64,000 nucleotides of DNA from Adiantum capillus-veneris (Eukaryota > Streptophyta > Polypodiopsida > Polypodiales > Pteridaceae): the NCBI GenBank assembly GCA_014529385.2, contig CM043959.1, forward strand, positions 46,887,928 through 46,951,927. The letters are read 5' to 3'. Shown piece by piece: positions 44,813 through 54,220 of the stretch. The notes below the pieces were generated by a model. That model was not told the DNA's origin. It saw nothing but the letters and a program-made list of their open reading frames with translations, and did not search any database. Positions within the stretch are counted from its first letter, which is position 1. Each line of letters begins with the position of its first letter. A program made the position numbers and the translations under genes.

Positions 44813-46702
44813 TTCTCTCCAAATCTATTTTAGAATTCAAGAAGCTACACGGTAAATTAAAAAGTGCTAAAAGTCTCTTGGCACATCTCAATGAGTTACT
44901 CCCGTAACCAAAAAGCTCCCAATAGCCTTTGTATCAAACCTCCCAAGCTTACCATTGATGATTCACTAGCCCAAGCTCTGCTTAACACTAGGTTGGTAAT
45001 GGGACACTTTTATGTCCTGGGACACTTTTATGTCCTGTGAAGTGACCATTTTCCTTGAATTATGTCAAGAGTTTCAAAATGGATTTTGAGGTGCAATCTA
45101 TCTAGAAAGTTGTCTCATGAGCTGAAAAAAACTCGACATTTTTTTGGAATATCAATTCCATCTTTAACATTGTCCTTGCACAACATTTCACAACCTAAAC
45201 TGTGTGAAAAAACGGGTCCTGTTTTTGGCTTTTTTCAACTTTTTGCAACTGTACCACTCTAGAATTCATGTTTGTGAGGTCTATAATGCTAGAGAACTAT
45301 CTTTAGTAGTCCTCAACATGTCCTGATGCTTCTAGGGAGAAATAAATATTGAAGTTGTAAGTTATGACCAAATTACAAAAATTGTCAAATCCTGTTTTTT
45401 AGCCAATTTTAGCTCTTCTATTATTTTTTTGGTGGATTTCATGATATCCAAATTCATTTTTTATTTTCTATGTCTCATATTGTAACATAAATCTAACATT
45501 CCTTGAGTTTTGGGGCACCTAATACCCTATTTTGCATAGTACACAACGATGGTTGATTTTTTCATTATGGAAGAAAACAAAACATTCTAGTATATCAAGT
45601 ATAGCTTTTTCAATATTGTTAGTTTCTTGTGGCAACCACATGCATTTTGTAGGTAGTAACCATATCTAGTCATAAGGATCAAATTTGGCTAGATATTGAA
45701 TAGTTTCTATGGGATTCTACAATTCATAATGTTCAACCCAGTTTTTTCATGTTTGCTCTATTTAACACTTCATCTTTGTCCCCAAGATTCCCCTTGGTAA
45801 GAGATGTATTATTCTTTTGACATGCTCCATGGCTCCTTATGAGCATAAAGGACAATAGGGAACTAAGAAAACATGCATATATTATTTGTATTGAGCGTGG
45901 CTATAGAAACTTTGATGATAGGTTTGCAGAATGGTAAAAATTCAACTTTTTTGTACCTATTTATTTTGGAAAAACAGAAAATAGCGAGTGAGAAGCAATC
46001 ATATGTTCTGATCACCAACCCATTGAAGTTAACTAGGGAATTTATCTCAAGTCTCACAAAAATCCCTAATCTTATTTTTATGCAACAAAATGTAAGAAAT
46101 GACTGTTTTGATGAAAATTCACTGGTCCATCAACTTTGGAGGCTTGGTGTGACCAAAAGATGAGAAATTTTACAAGTTTCTTATTTTTTCCATCCTTCGT
46201 AGGCCTTGAACTATAAACTCATGAAAGGATTTACAAAATGAGTGGATCTACTATGGTTTTGGAGGTTTTTTTCAAAACCCTGAAAGGACACTTTTATGTC
46301 CTGTTAGGTTACCAACCTAGTGTTAATGCCAAGCTCACTTCACTCACTATACGTTTCCAACTTGATTCCACACAAGCTTTCATCCAAGAACAAACTCTAC
46401 TCATAAAAAACCTCCAATCTTATCTTGATGGCTACCATGCACTTGTTGAAGAATGCCTCAATGATCTTAACAATAGGCTGCTTCTGATTTCCATTCCACT
46501 ACTGTCAAAACATGATTGGAGTCTTAAGCTTAAAGAATGGAAAACCTCCTCTCTCAACCTCTTCCTCTTTGAAATCCAAACCTACATCTTGAAAGCCCAT
46601 CTAACCTCTACCAAGGAGGAAGACGCCATACTTGCACGCAAAAGAACAAACTATAAAAGAACTCGTGGAGCAAGTGGTGGCGGATCACTTGGGTTCAAGT
46701 AA
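44813..46702 (+). pseudogene. PLE N-terminal coding region, split by a transposon
   Basis: Two parts, 44813-44985 and 46323-46702. The first reads VILSKSILEFKKLHGKLKSA and, in another frame, IKPPKLTIDDSLAQALLN up to the insertion. The second continues KLTSLTIRFQLDSTQAFIQE, YLDGYHALVEECLNDLNNR and WSLKLKEWKTSSLNLFLFEI. Removing the inserted element with one TTAA makes the second frame continuous across the site. The helical, Leu/Lys/Glu-rich character suggests a coiled coil. The same sequence without the insertion is at 63400-64000. Confidence 0.6.
44986..46322. mobile_element. TTAA-flanked TIR transposon (piggyBac-like), 1,337 bp
   Basis: Perfect 14-bp terminal inverted repeats, CACTAGGTTGGTAA at 44986 and its complement ending at 46322, flanked on both sides by TTAA (44982-44985 and 46323-46326). 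Just inside the ends is the 16-mer GGACACTTTTATGTCC, twice at the left (45002 and 45019) and once at the right (46287). The equivalent site in unit 2 (63585-63588) has a single TTAA and no insert. No transposase frame; the longest ORF is 96 codons and unrecognised. A TTAA duplication is characteristic of piggyBac (and Sola3) elements. Because TTAA is self-complementary, a TA duplication with 15-bp ends starting ACACTAGG cannot be excluded. Confidence 0.85.
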
Positions 46703-46743
46703 CACCAAGGGGGGCTTAAATTCAAGTCACACTAAACCGCATT

Positions 46744-46768
46744 CCCCCCCCCCCCCCCCCCCCCCCCC
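46744..46768 (+). repeat. Poly-C run (25) in the PLE
   Basis: Twenty-five consecutive C between the N-terminal coding part and the RT region. It would encode poly-Pro in every frame. Confidence 0.9.
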
Positions 46769-47408
46769 TCTTCCCCAAGTAAACCCTATCCCCCTCCCAA
46801 AAAACCCTTCCATTCCCCACAAAGAACATTCAACCCCCCTCCAAAAAACCCTTCCAATCCCCTAGACCCTCTACCTACCCTCAACCTTCTCCATTGGAGC
46901 CTCAATCTATAGCTCCTAAACTATCTCAAGGCCCAACCAATAAACGAACTTTAGAACATCCCCACCAAGCATCTCCTCCCTATGTAAAAAAACCCCACTA
47001 CACCTACCACCGCAATTTACCTTCTAATCCGGTCTACCCTCTTAAACCCATTAGCCCCCCACACCCTACCATTTCCCACCCCAATATTTCTCCTCTCACT
47101 TCCTCTTCCCACAAGATTATTTTTTTTCAAAGAGCACCTCCCACTACAATGCAAAGCACTCCGGAAAAGGAAGACGGAGGAGGGATTAGGGTGTAAGCAC
47201 CCCTCTACATGGGTGCATCTTTCCTTCTCAAAGTCCCCCCCTCCTCCCACATCTCTGGATCACCAACACTGCCGCTACATCACCACTTGACAAAGATTAC
47301 CTTGAGCTCTCAATCCGCAAAGGACGTTTCAGAAGGAAGTATTGGCTACCCCTTGTAGATCCTCAACACTACAAACTTCTCCTTTTTGGTAAGCTTAAAT
47401 CCTTCTCT

Positions 47409-49314
47409 TTGGAGCTCGGTGTTTCCAACTTTAAAATACATAACCTTTCACCTAAAACACTCTCCCTCCCTGAAAAGCGATGCTTAGCTTTACGTTTAAA
47501 ATACATCCCCCCCCCCCCCCCCCCCCCCCCTTCAAACCCTTCATCCGCTTCTCTTCTTGCCGCTCATACCAAAATGGCAAGAGAATTCAAACTAAAGTTT
47601 TTCTTCAAGAATCATCCAACTCTACCACCCTCTCCTTTCAAAATACCAAATCTCCTTTGAAAGCCGCCCTTGCAAAACCCAGCTCTCAACCAAATCTTAC
47701 TCACTAACCATTTTAACCTTAACCTTATTTTAAACTCTAATTTCTTCCCACCCTCTAAACCTCCCCGTTTTGTCATTCAAGCCTTAGATAGCCTCAAATT
47801 GGATCCTTCCATTGTCATAAAACCTGTCGACAAAAACCTAGGCTTGGCCATTCTACCTTTCGATTGGTACGAAAGTAACGCCCTCACTCACCTCAATGAT
47901 ACCTCCACTTATGAGCCTTGCCTCTCCATGCCCTTTCCCTTTATTGCTTCCCTCCTCTCCTCCATTACCATCCAATTTTTGAAGTTACCTACTTTAGATC
48001 GTAACTTGAACCTCTCGCCCCTTGACAAGAAACTTAAACCCTCCCCCATTTATTTCATCCCTAAACTACACAAACCCTCCCTTGTCTCACGGCCTATTTG
48101 CTCATATAAAGGCTATATCTTTGAAAAATCTTCCATTTGGATTCAATTCCAACTCTTTCCTATCCTCCTCACCTTTAAGAAAAATCTTCAAAACTCTCTC
48201 ACCCTCATCCAGGACCTTAACAAACTCCCCCTCCCACCCAATACCCTACTCTTCACCTTTGATGTAGAGGCCCTCTACCCTAGTATCCCAATCAACCATG
48301 GCCTTGCAGCTCTCAAAGCCTGCCTTTCTACCCATTTTGACCCTCTCAAAACCCACTTTATCCTCTCTCTTATGGCGCTCATCTTGTCGCACCACTACAT
48401 TACCTTCAAAGGAAAGTTTTGGAAACAAGTCAAAGGCACCGCTATGGGCTCCAATTTTTCCATAGTATATGCATGCCTCTTCTTATGCCATTTGGAAGCC
48501 TCTTCTTCCCTTTTGAATAGTCCTAACCTTCTCTACTTCAAGCGGAATGTTGATGATGCCTTTGGGCTATGGATTGGCTCTAAGACATCCCTCACCTCTT
48601 GTCTGAATGATTATGGAAAAACACTTCAAGATCACATTAAAATCTCTAGCCACATCTCTCCCAACCATGCCACTATCCTCGACATAGGATTTTTTAAAGG
48701 AAAAAATTTTGCCTCCTCCAAGCCTTTTAGACTCTCACTGCCATCAAAAACCCTTAAATGCCTATAACTACATCCCATGGATCTCGTGGCACCCTACACA
48801 CTTAAAGTGTCTTTCATTATTGCAGAACTCAAAAGATTTATCATTAGGGAAAGCTCCTTGGAAGGTTTCATTGCTATCTGCAATCTCTTCTATCAACGCC
48901 TTAGGGCAAAAGGATATCCACAACGTTTTCTTCTTTATGTGTTCAAAAAAGTCACGTATCAGAATCGCACCTCCCTCATGGAGCCCACTCTTCGACTTAA
49001 AAAACCACCCCCCATTACCTTCAAGTTACCTTTCACTCCCTCCACTAGAAGGCTATCACCCTCCCTTTGTATCAGCAACCCTATCCCTTTGGCTTGCCAA
49101 TACAACCTCTCACTCTTGGTTCTACCTAGACCCACCATCTGCTGGACCTCTGGGCCCAACCTCCATAGCATGCTTGTACATACCTTTCACCACCCTGGAA
49201 GACTCACCTAAATCTTTGAATGGGCTACACGTTCCCCTTTTGGCTTGCCACACACCTTCGACAAAAATATATATTTGGAGATCTCCATTTTTTTTGGATA
49301 CCCCTACCCTGTAA
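47409..49314 (+). CDS. PLE reverse transcriptase
   Basis: Copies RNA into DNA for the retroelement. Upstream conserved block at 47409-47530: VSNFKIHNLSPKTLSLPEKR and ALRLKYIPPP. The core ORF 47670-48767 (365 codons) has the PLE motifs in order: VIKPVDKNLGLAIL, YFIPKLHKPSLVSRPI, FTFDVEALYPSIPI (first catalytic Asp), KGTAMGSNFSIVYACL, FKRNVDDAFGLW (catalytic Asp pair). After a frame change near 48730 come HQKPLNAYNYIPWISWHPTH and RLRAKGYPQRFLL (48730-48945), the thumb region of the endonuclease-lacking group. No GIY-YIG follows. The catalytic residues are intact, but three frames must be joined (breaks at the poly-C run, near 47660 and near 48730). The start is not determined. Confidence 0.85.
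47507..47530 (+). repeat. Poly-C run (24) in the PLE RT region
   Basis: Twenty-four C directly after the conserved LKYIPPP codons; relatives have a Pro-containing segment here, so the run may have grown from CCC codons. Confidence 0.9.
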
Positions 49315-49374
49315 AATGGTGGAGTTTTTTGGTTGGGCCCCTCCCTCATTTCTACTATTCGTTTCCACTTCTCG

Positions 49375-49378
<4 letters not shown>

Positions 49379-49417
<39 letters not shown>
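49379..49417 (+). repeat. Poly-C run (39) after the PLE RT
   Basis: Thirty-nine consecutive C, the longest homopolymer in the window, at the 3' end of the RT coding region. Confidence 0.9.
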
Positions 49418-49419
<2 letters not shown>

Positions 49420-49940
49420 CACCACTTCTTTCTCCCTTATCTTGGGGGCTCACCTCAGCTAATTAAACCCCACCAATCCCTTACCTACCTCTTTCTACAC
49501 CCCTTGTTAAATCATTAGCCAACTCCACCTACCAATACAACTTTGGTCTACTAGCCCCATAAATTTTTTTTGGTCTACTAGCTCCATAAAAAAAATATAA
49601 AATTGGTCTATTAGCTCCATGAAAAATATAAAATGGATATTAAAAAATCCTCTTATGTTCCCAAATGTGGACCTTTCTCTTCACCCTCTATCTCCCCACT
49701 AACTTGGTTATCAAATCACCATCATCTTCAAAAAACATAACTCTATTGAGTACAACATGGCTACCCTAACTCTTTCACTTTGTACTTTTGAACACTATCA
49801 TTAACTCACCAGTGTCCCTAACTCTTTCCTATGTACACTTGTACACTACCATTAACTCCCTTGTTTTCCCCCCGAAAATCCACCTAAAGCTACCCCTATA
49901 TAAATCCCCATTCACCTCCTTCACTTGTATATGAAAACTC
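49418..49940 (+). other. PLE 3' non-coding region
   Basis: Contains diverged short repeats: TTGGTCTA(C/T)TAG(C/T)(C/T)CCAT(A/G) at about 49541, 49571 and 49604, and ACACTA(T/C)CATTAACTC at about 49793 and 49852. No coding sequence. Confidence 0.55.
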
Positions 49941-49982
49941 ACACCACTGATGAGCTCAGTATGAAGGAAACGCGTTTGGTGT
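49941..49982 (+). ncRNA. Hammerhead-ribozyme-like motif at the PLE 3' end
   Basis: ACACCA (49941-49946), CTGATGA (49947-49953), a small stem-loop GCTCA-GTA-TGAAG, GAAA (49967-49970), CGCGTT, then TGGTGT (49977-49982), exactly complementary to the first six bases. This is the order of a type I hammerhead: stem I, CUGAUGA core, stem II, GAAA core, very short stem III, stem I. PLEs are known to carry minimal hammerheads. Deviations: the core-closing base pair of stem II would be G-G instead of G-C, and stem II has a mismatch, so it may be inactive. Confidence 0.5.
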
Positions 49983-50130
49983 CTCACCCTTTTTTACCTA
50001 AATGACCCCTTAACCACCCGTGTATCCCTATCTACTTTAAGGATATTCAACATCCCACCATTTCTTGTCTCTCTATACTTGAAGTCGTTTCGCACGCTTT
50101 CTGACGTTTTTTATCTTACAACACCGAAAC

Positions 50131-51480
50131 ATTTGACTTTTTGATGGTTTTCCAATCAGATCCAAAAGCCTGGCACCCCAGTCACTATAAGACCCATCTT
50201 CTCAATGCATGGGTGTGTTATGACACATATTTGGGCTCCACCATCAACATAACCTTGTCCCAAATTTTTTATTTTGTGCCACACATCTACTATAGGACAA
50301 ATGTCTGGTAGCTCATCCATGCCAACACCTTCACTGAACCTCTCTCTAGTTCTTTCTCCATTGGGTTAACCATCCTCTTTCACTATCGCTTTATCTTAGG
50401 CACCATCTCTATAAGCTGCGCAAAAGTAACATTTGCTTTCTTGCTTGTTAGATCCTCCTTCAAGTCATAGCCTAATTGCCCATCCCCTAGTGAAAAATTT
50501 GAAACATGAAACTTGCGACGAGCCCTTCTTTTCCTCTTGGCCTTGGCATACTCGCCTTCATGTATCTTTCCCTTCTTCTTACTAGAACATGCACCACTTC
50601 TTCCTTCCTTATCCTCTGTGGTCCTCTTCCCCTGAGATTCTTCATTACATCTACCACTTTCATCATGTCTTGCCTTAGCCCATCATCTTGCACTGTTGTA
50701 GTGACCACTGCTGGCATAACCTAAGGAGTAACAGAAACCACTAGTTCATGATGAACCCTTGGCATGTTGACCTTGCAAAGAATCCATAGGCTGAAATTCA
50801 AACCTCTTGGGCAAAGACTCTACTCCTAGCTGACTCATTCTTCTCAGCTTCCACTCTTTGTTCCTCGCTACATCTAGTGCATCTTCATATGTCCTAGGCT
50901 TGTGTAGCTCCAATCTCCAACATATATTCTCCCAAAGACTAGCTAAGAACCTATCCTTCTTCATCATGTTAGGTGGGAGTACCTCTGGTGTTAAGGCCTT
51001 GCACATCTACTCCCATTCCATTGAAAACTTATGTATATATGCATCGACTGGCTCACCTTCCCTTTGCACCAAACCCTGTACTTCTTGCCACACTTTTTTA
51101 GGATCTTCTGTCTTCACAAACTCCACTTCCAATCCATGCCATAGATTGTCCCAACTTAATCTCATATATGGATCAACCGCACGCAACTCCTCCTCAAATT
51201 CTTTGGACCAAACTCGTGCATCACTCTTTAAACAGATCTCTTGAGAAGACGTAACATTTGCACAGGATCATGAATGTGGTTGCTAATGCAGGCAACCTCC
51301 ATCTTTCTCAAAAATTATTCCACATCTTCATCACTTCTTCCATGAAATTCCGAATAAGAGAAATCCATGGCTACTGAAGTTTTGATGCTTTGAGAACCCC
51401 TTCTAACACAGGTGCAAGAACCCAAAACTTATTACTGACTCAATCCCTAGAAACTTCAATAGAGCTCAAGCTTTAGGAAA
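50131..51480 (-). pseudogene. Ty3/gypsy gag-pol remnant, minus strand, copy 2
   Basis: Homologous to 38267-40080 but truncated at the protease, where the PLE ends. Gag frames at 51244-50746 (ENICWRLELHKPRTYEDALD, NKEWKLRRMSQLGVESLPKR) are almost the same as in copy 1. The segment between protease and gag is shortened. The gag frame is open over 86 codons only. Confidence 0.8.
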
Positions 51481-51586
51481 GGATGAACACATGCACATGA
51501 GATGAGTTTTCATAGCCTTAATCATTGGAATTACCACAGGAAAGGGGATTCTAGTATCTATCTTAATCTTCTTGGCCCAAACATAA

Positions 51587-52375
51587 TGTTAAGTATGGAG
51601 CGTGATTTACCCTTTGTAATTTTCTGTGGTAAAAGCGCACATTTGTAAGGCCCCCATTATGAGGAGAAGCCATCGTGCGTGAAGGACAATCACTCACCGG
51701 AAACCAAAATTTTCACAGACAAGAATCAGGGGCAACTTTAAAGGCTCGGGGGCGGAGGCCCCCGAGACTTTTTTTTCGCCGGAATATTATGGCCGGACGG
51801 CGGCCGGAAAACAACCGGTCGGTTGGCCGGTGGCCGGTAGTCAATGGCTGATGGCCGGTGGTCGGAAGTCAATGGCCGGTGGCCGGTGGTCGGAAGTCAA
51901 TGGCCGGTGGCCGAATTCAATGGCCGGTGGCCAAATTCAAAAGCGGACTTTTCTTCTCAAGGGCGGCCACACATGGGCGGATTGGAGGGTCCGATTTGGA
52001 CTTATTCGCACAAGGGCGGCTACACATGGCTGTCTCTCATAAGAGAGGGCAGCCCTTTTGGCCTATAAAAGGAGGCCATTTCTACACACATTTCATAGTG
52101 TGAAGTTGATGCAACAAGGTGAGTGTGAGGTGGTGAGAGTGAAGCAAGGCGAGAGCTCCATTAAGGGTATAATCCCTTTGTAAACTACTTCTTGTTTTGA
52201 AGTACTAAAGCCATTGAGTGGCTGCTTTCCCGTGGACGTAGCCCACATTGGGTGAACCACGTATATCGTGTGTACTCTCTCTCTCCCTACTCTATAATCT
52301 CGTGTATATAAATCTGTCTCTCTCCATTAAGTAATCTACTCAATTATCTATTTAGCTACGTCTTATTTCCTAACA
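51587..52375. mobile_element. Solo LTR, 789 bp, 5-bp target duplication
   Basis: Starts TGTTAAG and ends CCTAACA (TGTTA/TAACA inverted ends), flanked by CATAA at 51582-51586 and 52376-52380. The equivalent site in unit 1 (40127-40131) has one CATAA and no insert. It contains CCTATAAAAGG at about 52061 as a probable plus-strand promoter, then a CT-rich 3' part. No internal region or second LTR is present, so it is the product of LTR-LTR recombination. The family is unknown and unlike the other LTR-like ends in the window. Confidence 0.9.
51791..51940. repeat. GGCCGGTGG-rich minisatellite in the solo LTR
   Basis: Irregular tandem repeats of TGGCCGGTGG and GTCGGAAGTCAA units, about 21-28 bp apart, upstream of the TATA-like box, in the U3 part of the LTR. 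Short Trp/Gly-rich frames here are shadows. Confidence 0.85.
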
Positions 52376-52460
52376 CATAAAGACTATGTGTTGCTGGTAA
52401 AAAATCTTCCTGTCCACATGAACATTTATCTAGATTCACCCGACACACACTCTTGGAATG

Positions 52461-52462
<2 letters not shown>

Positions 52463-52512
<50 letters not shown>
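52463..52512. repeat. (AC)n microsatellite, with a second at 52603-52628
   Basis: Fifty bases of AC repeats, with a second run of about 26 bases at 52603-52628. In unit 1 the corresponding runs are shorter and longer respectively, as expected for slippage after duplication. Confidence 0.9.
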
Positions 52513-52514
<2 letters not shown>

Positions 52515-52602
52515 GGGCACCACTCAGCTTACACAACCCACCTGACGGAGATAGGGAATACACCGATGGAGTGAGAGGAGAGAGACTATCCATTTGCCCA
52601 CA

Positions 52603-52633
<31 letters not shown>

Positions 52634-52818
52634 AAACTCAACTAAAGAAAGGAATATTTCTGATGTTTAGATACAATTGAGCTTGGGACAACACAAATGG
52701 GGCAAATAGCTCACACAATATGGATGAAATATGCCAGATGCAATTACAAATTTGAGTAGAGGCTTTGCTCATAGGAGAAACTTACACAGCCAAAACAACA
52801 AAAAAATAGTGAGAAATT

Positions 52819-53101
52819 TGGCAAAATGGATAGCATCATTGCGTCCAAAACCGCCCAAAACCCTCGTTTACAATATCAAAGTGCTCAAATCTGACCTCAA
52901 ATGAGCAGTTTATGGCCAAAACAGGCTCAAAAAACAGCAAAAATTGAGTTGCGGCTATTCCTCCTCTTCTCTCCATGTTTTTCTGGTTTCTTTCTCTGGT
53001 TTTTCAGTTTCCACACTTCACTTTATCCCTTGAGCACCTTTGTCCTTTTGATTGACCTCAAACAGACCCCGAGCATGCCAAAAAATGGCGACGTAGTGCA
53101 T
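52819..53101. other. 283-bp segment present only in unit 2
   Basis: Unit 1 reads straight from AAAAAATAGTG to CATTTTTGCTACC at about 41334. Unit 2 has 283 extra bases here, bounded by TAGTG on both sides (52805-52818 and 53095-53099 region). Since the extra sequence has no terminal structure, a microhomology deletion in unit 1 is more likely than an insertion. Confidence 0.65.
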
Positions 53102-53632
53102 TTTTGCTACCCTTCTACATCCATCCACACACCTGGTACTCAACTTTTCTCAATAATGCATGCCACAATCACGTGAGGTGGCCCCCAAATATAGTTCTCA
53201 TGATAACCATTTTGCATAATTCATCACAAAAAAACACCCACGTTGTGTCCGTACTTATCCACGTGCAAGTCTTGATCCCATTCGACCTCCTGACGCCACT
53301 GGATGCCACTTGACGCACCTGCTTACCTCATGGAGTCGGCACGCTGATAGCTTTCTCGAGATGTTTTATGCTCTACCAAATCCTCATTACTATATAAAAA
53401 ACACATTGATACAGGTGACGATGAAAATCGATGTACTATGTACATGTTGTCCTACATGTACACTTGTGGGTCCCACGTAACCACCTGGCTCTGGAAAATG
53501 GGCAATTTTTTATTCGATGCACCATGTATGTGTATGTACATATGTGCAATCACCTCTTCCAAAAAACTTTTGACAACAGATATACCCAAATCTCCAAAGT
53601 TTTGAAGACGAGATTCTCTAAAGTGCCAAACA

Positions 53633-53995
53633 ATGGAGAAAGCATGGTCTTCATTAAGGAGACTTCAACAACATCGTGAAGACTACTATGCTTATGAAGA
53701 GATTTTTTCTTGTCAATGGGGAGGATGTGGATTTAATTCTACATTTTCAAATTATGTAAAAATGGATCAATTTATTTCGGGTTTGTCTCCTTTCGTAAAG
53801 ACTAAGGCTACTTGTAGTGGACCCTCTACCTTTGAAGAAGTGGTCACTATTGTCCGAAGGAAGTTTCACAAGTACTTCTACATTGAAAATGGTTTCCATC
53901 ATGCTGGAAGAACCAACCATCAAGAAAGTGTTTCAATCAAGGAATCGGTTCCTTTACCCTATTTCTTTCCTTCTACTCCAAAAAATATTGCATTA
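53633..53995 (+). pseudogene. Tat-like gypsy element, copy 2: gag-like ORF, first part
   Basis: Nearly the same protein as 41875-42131 (FISGLSPFVKTKATCSGPST), then 36 residues absent from copy 1 (HHAGRTNHQESVSIKESVPL). The frame is interrupted after GCA TTA at 53995 by a 5.5-kb transposon and resumes in frame at ATG 59464. Confidence 0.75.
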
Positions 53996-54168
53996 GGAAA
54001 AATATGAACCCTCTAGGGGCCCTTTGGGATTAAGGTTAATTAGAGGTCAGCCAATAGGAAGAGGGTGGTGGACACACTCTATACCCTCAAAAAAATAGGG
54101 GGACAAGGTAGCCTTACACCTCTTAATTGTCTCTTACCTAGTGAGAAGGTAAGGGAGGTGGCTAGGGG

Positions 54169-54173
<5 letters not shown>

Positions 54174-54211
<38 letters not shown>

Positions 54212-54220
54212 GGGGGGGGG
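54174..54220 (+). repeat. Poly-G run (37) plus nine G
   Basis: Thirty-seven G (54174-54210), one A, then nine G, near the left end of the TIR transposon. Poly-Gly frames across it are artefacts. Confidence 0.9.

Larger units (their letters stand above)
44813..50127 (+). mobile_element. Penelope-like element (PLE), unit 1, without GIY-YIG endonuclease
   Basis: Extent inferred: from the end of Tat-like integrase homology (about 44810) to the resumption of gypsy sequence at 50128. It contains a coiled-coil N-terminal coding part interrupted by a 1,337-bp transposon, a PLE-type reverse transcriptase, three long poly-C runs, a 3' non-coding region with CATTAACTC(A/C)C repeats, and a hammerhead-like motif near the 3' end. 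No GIY-YIG motif was found after the RT, which fits the endonuclease-lacking PLE group (Athena/Coprina type) known from lower plants, fungi and rotifers. The 5' part recurs at 63330-64000. Confidence 0.75.

Noticed and set aside
44986-46322. Classification as a CACTA element because the ends read CACTA
   Set aside because: CACTA elements duplicate 3 bp; here the 3-bp flanks differ (TAA and TTA) while TTAA matches on both sides, and the empty site has one TTAA.
48950-49314. GIY-YIG endonuclease domain after the PLE RT
   Set aside because: No GIY or YIG motif or Zn-finger Cys pattern in any plus-strand frame.
50100-50140. Telomeric repeats at the PLE 3' junction
   Set aside because: No TTTAGGG or CCCTAAA motif near the junction; the PLE sequence passes directly into gypsy sequence.
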